In this document: in pieces, positions 35,506 to 39,534 of the stretch
Numbering within the stretch: the first letter of the stretch is position 1
Layout: each line of letters begins with the position of its first letter
NCBI GenBank assembly: GCA_002733665.1
Contig: NVWM01000034.1
Coordinates: 1-39,534 of the forward strand
Direction of reading: 5' to 3'
DNA length: 39,534 bases
Source: Lutibacter sp.
GTDB lineage: Bacteria > Bacteroidota > Bacteroidia > Flavobacteriales > Flavobacteriaceae
The notes under the pieces: model-generated
The model's database searches: none
Told to the model about the DNA's origin: nothing
The model's input: the letters and a program-made list of their open reading frames with translations, nothing else
Position numbers and translations under genes: made by a program

Positions 35506-38028
35506 TTATACCCAAGTTTTTAGCTTGTTATAATCTAAATAATAAACAAGTTTTACCGAAAATGTTTGCCCAATATTTTGTTTAAATAAGTTTTTAATAT
35601 TTTTTCCAAATTTTAAATCAGACTGATCATCAATATTAAAAGCATTATTCCTATATAATGCAACTAACTGACTTCCAGGAGCAAACTCCCATAAATAATT
35701 TAAGTCAAGATTCCATGTATTAAAATTGACATCATGATTTGCACTATATGCATTTTCTGAAAGAGTTCCATCATTTTCAAGTTTAAAGTATTGATCTTCA
35801 TATGTTACGGGAGACCAGTATTGTCTTATAGATAGTGATAAAGCAGATTTTGTACTAAAGTTATATTTTCCTGATAATGAATTTGTAATGCTTTTAGTTT
35901 CTCTTACACCAAAAATTATATCGTCAGAATTGTCAATATTTACATATCCTTTTTGACTTTTACCTTTATTATAGCCAAACCTGTATTGGAAAGATAATTG
36001 ATTACTCACTCTATATCTTGGAGATACATTAAAATTAAAAAAACTTCGAGAGCTTCCGTATGTTAAACTGTAAAAATAATTGACATCAACAGCAAATTTT
36101 TTACTATAATCACTTGAAATCCAGTTGTTGAATCCTAATGTTGGTTTTTCTTTAAAGAATCTTCCAGGAATACGCGGCTCATAATAATTATATTGATTGC
36201 CAAAACTAGAGTTTATATTTGCTCCGAAACCTAATTGTTTTTTTGTATGAAATCGAGCGTTCATTCCAAATCTGTTGTTTGAATATTTTGATGATTTTTC
36301 AGCAAACGCTGGAGAAGTTTCATCAACTTCCATTAAAAATTCTGCATTTCCCCAGAAACCTAAAAAGTAACTATTAAGTTTTCCTTTAGGTTCAGTTTGA
36401 TTAAAAGAGTAACTACTGCTTATTTCCATTTCGTTATTGGTGCGCAAAAATCCTAAATCATTTTTATCATAACGTTTGTTTTTAAAACCAAGTTCCAGGT
36501 CATATTGATGTTTTCCACTAATTTTACCAACCTCAAGGCTCCCTTCTAAACCAGTGACAGGTTTTTGACCATTGCCATTATAGATATTACTCATAGCAAT
36601 GCCACCATCAACTCCGTATTTATTATCTTTTGTTTTTAAATCAAACAACAAGCCAGTAACATTGGCATCTCTAAAATTCCCGTTTCTAAGTACATTTGTA
36701 TTTACCAATGTGACAGAAGAATTTTTATTAAATTGTTGGTCTAAAACAAGTACGCTATAATTTGCTAGAGGTTCTACAACTTCATTTCTATAACTTGTTT
36801 CAATTATTGGGTTGTTATTAATATCTAAAATAGGTGTGTTATTGCCATCTAATAATGTTTCAATTCTTTCAACTTCTGCACTTGTTTTTTTAGTAATTGC
36901 ATTTAAAACACCAATTCCTAAACCGTTCTTGTTTCTTCCAGAAATTTTGACAATGTTTAATACATCTACTTTTCTTGGATAATTCGGAATTGATTCTTGA
37001 ATTAAAATAGAATTATCTTCATCAATTTCATCAACTAAATCAATGCCGACAGGAGTATTACCAATCCTTCTTGAAAAAAAGAAACCACCTTTATTAAATA
37101 AATCTGTTCCTTCATTAAAAAATGCACGTTGTTCTGAAAAACGCTGTTCGAATGGACCTAAATTTAAAGTGACATCATCAAAACGTGTTTGTCCAAAATC
37201 TGGAATTAAAGTTGCATCCAATGTGAAACTATCGTTGATGCCATATTTTACATCTAGTCCAGCACTCCAATCAAATTCTGTATCTCCTGCAAAAGATGAA
37301 ACTGTTGCAGATGCGTATGGATTAAAACTCAAACGCAAAGGAGGCTCAATATTTTTGATTCCATTAAGAATACCATCATATTGTGCAATATGACCTTCAT
37401 TTTGAGGAATAAAATTCCAAGTATATTGATCTCTGTTTTTTCTGTGATGTCTATGGAAGTTTAATGCCCAAGTTTGTACATCGTCATTAGAAAAACGCAA
37501 AGCAGAATATGGAATCTTCATTTCTACAATCCAACCATCATCAACCATTGAAACTTTACTATCCCAAACCGCATTCCAACTGAAGTCTTCTCTTCCATTT
37601 GATAATACTTTTGCATCGTTTTGATTTCCTGTACTCATTACAAAAAATTCAGTTTGATTTTGACCGTCATTTAAAGGGTTTATAACGACACCAAAAAAAT
37701 CTGCATTTCCAAAATTATCTCGTGTTTGAAATTCCATTGGAATTTCTTCAGGTTTGTCGTCATACAAATATGCTCCGAAATAAATAGCTTCATCGTCATA
37801 TACAATCTTTACTTTGGTTTTTATGTTTTCAGGAGCAGGAGTACCTCTTTCTGGGCGGAACATTACGAAATTAGTTGCAATCTCAACACCATCCCAAGCA
37901 CTGTCATCTAATTTACCATCTATTTTTGGTGGATTTGAAACTCTTTTGGTTGTTACACTCTTTTTTGTTTCTTGAGCGTTTATTATTGAAACACAAAAGA
38001 TGGCGAGTATTAAAAATACTTTTTTCAT
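35506..38028 (-). CDS. DUF5916 outer-membrane protein with CBM9-like N-terminal domain
   Basis: 840 residues with a signal peptide (to residue 19, INAQ). An N-terminal carbohydrate-binding family 9-like beta domain (about 30-215: PPKIDGKLDDSAWDG, DDEAIYFGAYLYD, WIVEMKIPYSALRF) is followed by a long DUF5916 region of amphipathic strands that looks like an outer-membrane barrel (about 240-840), with PFEQRFSEQRAFFNEGTDLF near its start and a final aromatic strand. The family is common in Bacteroidota and its function is unknown; uptake or processing of a glycan or a redox role has been suggested only by domain content. A near-consensus -7 box lies upstream. Confidence 0.88.
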   Translation of the reverse strand: MKKVFLILAIFCVSIINAQETKKSVTTKRVSNPPKIDGKLDDSAWDGVEIATNFVMFRPERGTPAPENIKTKVKIVYDDEAIYFGAYLYDDKPEEIPMEFQTRDNFGNADFFGVVINPLNDGQNQTEFFVMSTGNQNDAKVLSNGREDFSWNAVWDSKVSMVDDGWIVEMKIPYSALRFSNDDVQTWALNFHRHHRKNRDQYTWNFIPQNEGHIAQYDGILNGIKNIEPPLRLSFNPYASATVSSFAGDTEFDWSAGLDVKYGINDSFTLDATLIPDFGQTRFDDVTLNLGPFEQRFSEQRAFFNEGTDLFNKGGFFFSRRIGNTPVGIDLVDEIDEDNSILIQESIPNYPRKVDVLNIVKISGRNKNGLGIGVLNAITKKTSAEVERIETLLDGNNTPILDINNNPIIETSYRNEVVEPLANYSVLVLDQQFNKNSSVTLVNTNVLRNGNFRDANVTGLLFDLKTKDNKYGVDGGIAMSNIYNGNGQKPVTGLEGSLEVGKISGKHQYDLELGFKNKRYDKNDLGFLRTNNEMEISSSYSFNQTEPKGKLNSYFLGFWGNAEFLMEVDETSPAFAEKSSKYSNNRFGMNARFHTKKQLGFGANINSSFGNQYNYYEPRIPGRFFKEKPTLGFNNWISSDYSKKFAVDVNYFYSLTYGSSRSFFNFNVSPRYRVSNQLSFQYRFGYNKGKSQKGYVNIDNSDDIIFGVRETKSITNSLSGKYNFSTKSALSLSIRQYWSPVTYEDQYFKLENDGTLSENAYSANHDVNFNTWNLDLNYLWEFAPGSQLVALYRNNAFNIDDQSDLKFGKNIKNLFKQNIGQTFSVKLVYYLDYNKLKTWV

Positions 38029-38062
38029 TGAAGTATGTGTTGAGTTAGTCTAGTTTATAATG

Positions 38063-38070
38063 CGAAATTA
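38063..38070 (-). promoter_or_regulatory. -7-like box for the DUF5916 gene
   Basis: The minus strand reads TAATTTCG, one mismatch from TAnnTTTG, about 35 bases before the ATG. No clear -33 element. Confidence 0.35.
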
Positions 38071-38196
38071 TCTAAGTTATTATTATAGAACTCTTAAATA
38101 AATCATAAATTAATGTTAATTGAAGTAAAGACTTAACAAAAACAGTTGTGTTACAATTTTTTGGGATAAAGAATATTATTTACAAATTGATTGTAG

Positions 38197-38204
38197 TACA
38201 TTTG
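38197..38204 (+). promoter_or_regulatory. -7 box for sucC
   Basis: TACATTTGC matches the Bacteroidetes -7 consensus exactly and lies 24 bases before the sucC ATG. A -33 TTG at normal spacing is not evident; the nearest lie too close (38187) or too far (38161). Confidence 0.5.
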
Positions 38205-38228
38205 CATAACAATTAAAACATTTTATTG

Positions 38229-39428
38229 ATGAATTTACACGAATATCAAGGGAAAGAAATATTAAATAGTTTTGGCGTACGAATACAAAGAGGAATTGTA
38301 GCGGATAATTATAAAAAAGCAGTAGATGCTGCAAAACAACTTACTGCTGAAACTGGAACTGGCTGGCATGTAATCAAAGCGCAAATTCATGCAGGAGGAC
38401 GTGGAAAAGGAGGAGGAGTAAAGCTTGCTAAAAGTTTGCAAGAGGTTGAAACAATTTCTAAAAGTATTCTTGGAATGATGTTGATAACTCCACAAACATC
38501 TGCAGAAGGGAAGAAAGTAAATCAAGTTTTAATTTGTGAAGATGTTTATTATCCAGGAGATAATGAGCCAGAAGAATACTATATGTCAGTTTTATTAAAT
38601 CGTGAGACAGGAAGGAATATGATTATGTATTCTACTGAAGGAGGAATGGATATTGAAACTGTGGCTGAAGAAACACCTCATTTAATTTTTCATGAAGAAA
38701 TTGATCCAGCATTAGGATTAATGCCTTTTCAAGCACGTAAAATTGCTTTTAATCTTGGTTTGAGTGGTGGAGCATTGAAAGAGATGGTAAAATTTGTTAC
38801 GACACTTTATACAGCGTATATTAAGTCAGACTCTTCAATGTTTGAAATTAATCCAGTATTGAAAACATCAGATGATAAAATAATGGCTGTTGATGCTAAA
38901 GTAACTTTAGATGATAGTGCATTGTTTCGTCATAAGGATTATGCAATGTTACGTGATTTACGTGAAGAGAATCCAATAGAAGTAGAGGCTAACGCAGCAG
39001 GATTAAACTATGTTGACCTTGATGGAAATGTTGGTTGTATGGTAAATGGAGCAGGATTGGCGATGAGTACAATGGATTTAATTAAGCAATCTGGTGGAGA
39101 GCCAGCAAACTTCTTAGATGTTGGTGGAACTGCAGATGCAGAACGTGTTGAAAAAGGATTTAGAATTATACTGAAAGATAAGAATGTAAAAGCAATTTTG
39201 GTAAATATTTTTGGAGGAATTGTACGTTGTGATCGTGTTGCAAAAGGTATAGTTGAAGCATATAAAAATATGGGCGATGATATGAATGTGCCAATTATTG
39301 TGAGGTTGCAAGGTACAAATGCTATTGAAGCAAAACAATTGATTCAAGATAGTGGTTTACCGGTTCATTCGGTTGTAGAGTTTCAGGAAGCAGCAGATAA
39401 AGTTCAAGAAGTTTTAGCGAATGTATAA
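38229..39428 (+). CDS. sucC: Succinyl-CoA synthetase subunit beta
   Basis: 399 residues. With SucD it converts succinyl-CoA to succinate in the TCA cycle with formation of ATP or GTP. The start MNLHEYQGKEIL is the family start; a TTG three bases earlier is in frame but unlikely. The ATP-grasp HAGGRGKGGGVKL, the FEINPV segment, the VNGAGLAMSTMDLI region and NIFGGIVRCD are all present. Length is normal. sucD is not next to it: the gene is followed by a terminator and no ORF in the last 100 bases, so sucC is monocistronic here. Confidence 0.97.
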   Translation: MNLHEYQGKEILNSFGVRIQRGIVADNYKKAVDAAKQLTAETGTGWHVIKAQIHAGGRGKGGGVKLAKSLQEVETISKSILGMMLITPQTSAEGKKVNQVLICEDVYYPGDNEPEEYYMSVLLNRETGRNMIMYSTEGGMDIETVAEETPHLIFHEEIDPALGLMPFQARKIAFNLGLSGGALKEMVKFVTTLYTAYIKSDSSMFEINPVLKTSDDKIMAVDAKVTLDDSALFRHKDYAMLRDLREENPIEVEANAAGLNYVDLDGNVGCMVNGAGLAMSTMDLIKQSGGEPANFLDVGGTADAERVEKGFRIILKDKNVKAILVNIFGGIVRCDRVAKGIVEAYKNMGDDMNVPIIVRLQGTNAIEAKQLIQDSGLPVHSVVEFQEAADKVQEVLANV

Positions 39429-39492
39429 TCTTTTGTATGTCTCGTCCTAAATAATCGATACAGATTATTAAAGGATTAAAAATAATAATTTA

Positions 39493-39526
39493 AACCTGAA
39501 CAATAGTACTATTGTTCAGGTTTTTT
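39493..39526 (+). terminator. Terminator of sucC
   Basis: A perfect 30-base palindrome, arms AACCTGAACAATAGT and ACTATTGTTCAGGTT, followed by TTTT. Its symmetry lets it act on both strands, so it may also end a gene coming from beyond the window edge. Confidence 0.9.
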
Positions 39527-39534
39527 GATTTATA

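Noticed and set aside
38226..38228. TTG one codon upstream of the sucC ATG
   Set aside because: ATG at 38229 gives the standard MNLHEYQGKEIL start.

Overview
This is an AT-rich, densely packed stretch of chromosome from a member of the Bacteroidota, most likely family Flavobacteriaceae. The signs are a type IX secretion protein (PorQ), many lipoproteins with the SCSSDD/SCGGDD style of N-terminus, DUF5916 and BatA-type proteins, an ECF sigma / anti-sigma / periplasmic helical-protein set, near absence of Shine-Dalgarno sites, and several promoters of the Bacteroidetes type (TTG, 17-23 bases, TAnnTTTG). The genus cannot be fixed from the sequence alone.

Layout. Bases 1-99 are the 3' end of a 5S rRNA gene and its terminator, so the window starts at the end of an rRNA operon. 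233-3551 is a compact three-gene sugar operon: a Tat-exported GH109-like NAD-dependent glycosidase, a galactokinase-like GHMP kinase and a sugar-phosphate nucleotidyltransferase. Then come porQ and cmk (3639-5357). On the minus strand are queE and a lipoprotein (6548-5377). 6742-10318 holds a HerA-like ATPase, a lipoprotein, a cupin and a di-iron fatty acid hydroxylase. The minus strand from 13449 to 10321 carries ffh, folD and a YwaF-type membrane protein. 13708-18390 encodes three exported proteins (a large BNR/Vps10-type propeller protein, a YiiX-like cysteine hydrolase lipoprotein and a small lipoprotein). A DEAD-box RNA helicase and a thioredoxin-fold lipoprotein without its CxxC follow on the minus strand, then an ABC-F ATPase at 22042-23667.

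23668-25252 is the one accessory-looking part: a 632-base gap with a good promoter, a 33-base direct repeat and inverted repeats, then a MORN-repeat gene bracketed by inverted 8-mers and followed by a long imperfect palindrome. From 26924 down to 25253 is the ECF sigma / anti-sigma / Spy-like set. It is followed by a conserved protein of unknown function, a PhnP-like hydrolase and an esterase. From 34671 to 30037 on the minus strand lie mtnN, a BatA/VWA membrane protein translationally coupled to a dihydroorotase homologue that has lost its metal ligands, and a small membrane protein. lolD, a DUF5916 outer-membrane protein and sucC end the window.

Most of the window is core housekeeping and envelope biology. 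No CRISPR array, phage, transposase or restriction system was found. The best leads are the GH109-kinase-nucleotidyltransferase operon, the cassette-like MORN unit with its transcribed-looking upstream gap, the asymmetric ABC-F protein with a palindrome across its promoter, the metal-less dihydroorotase, and four scattered REP-like inverted repeats of two designs.
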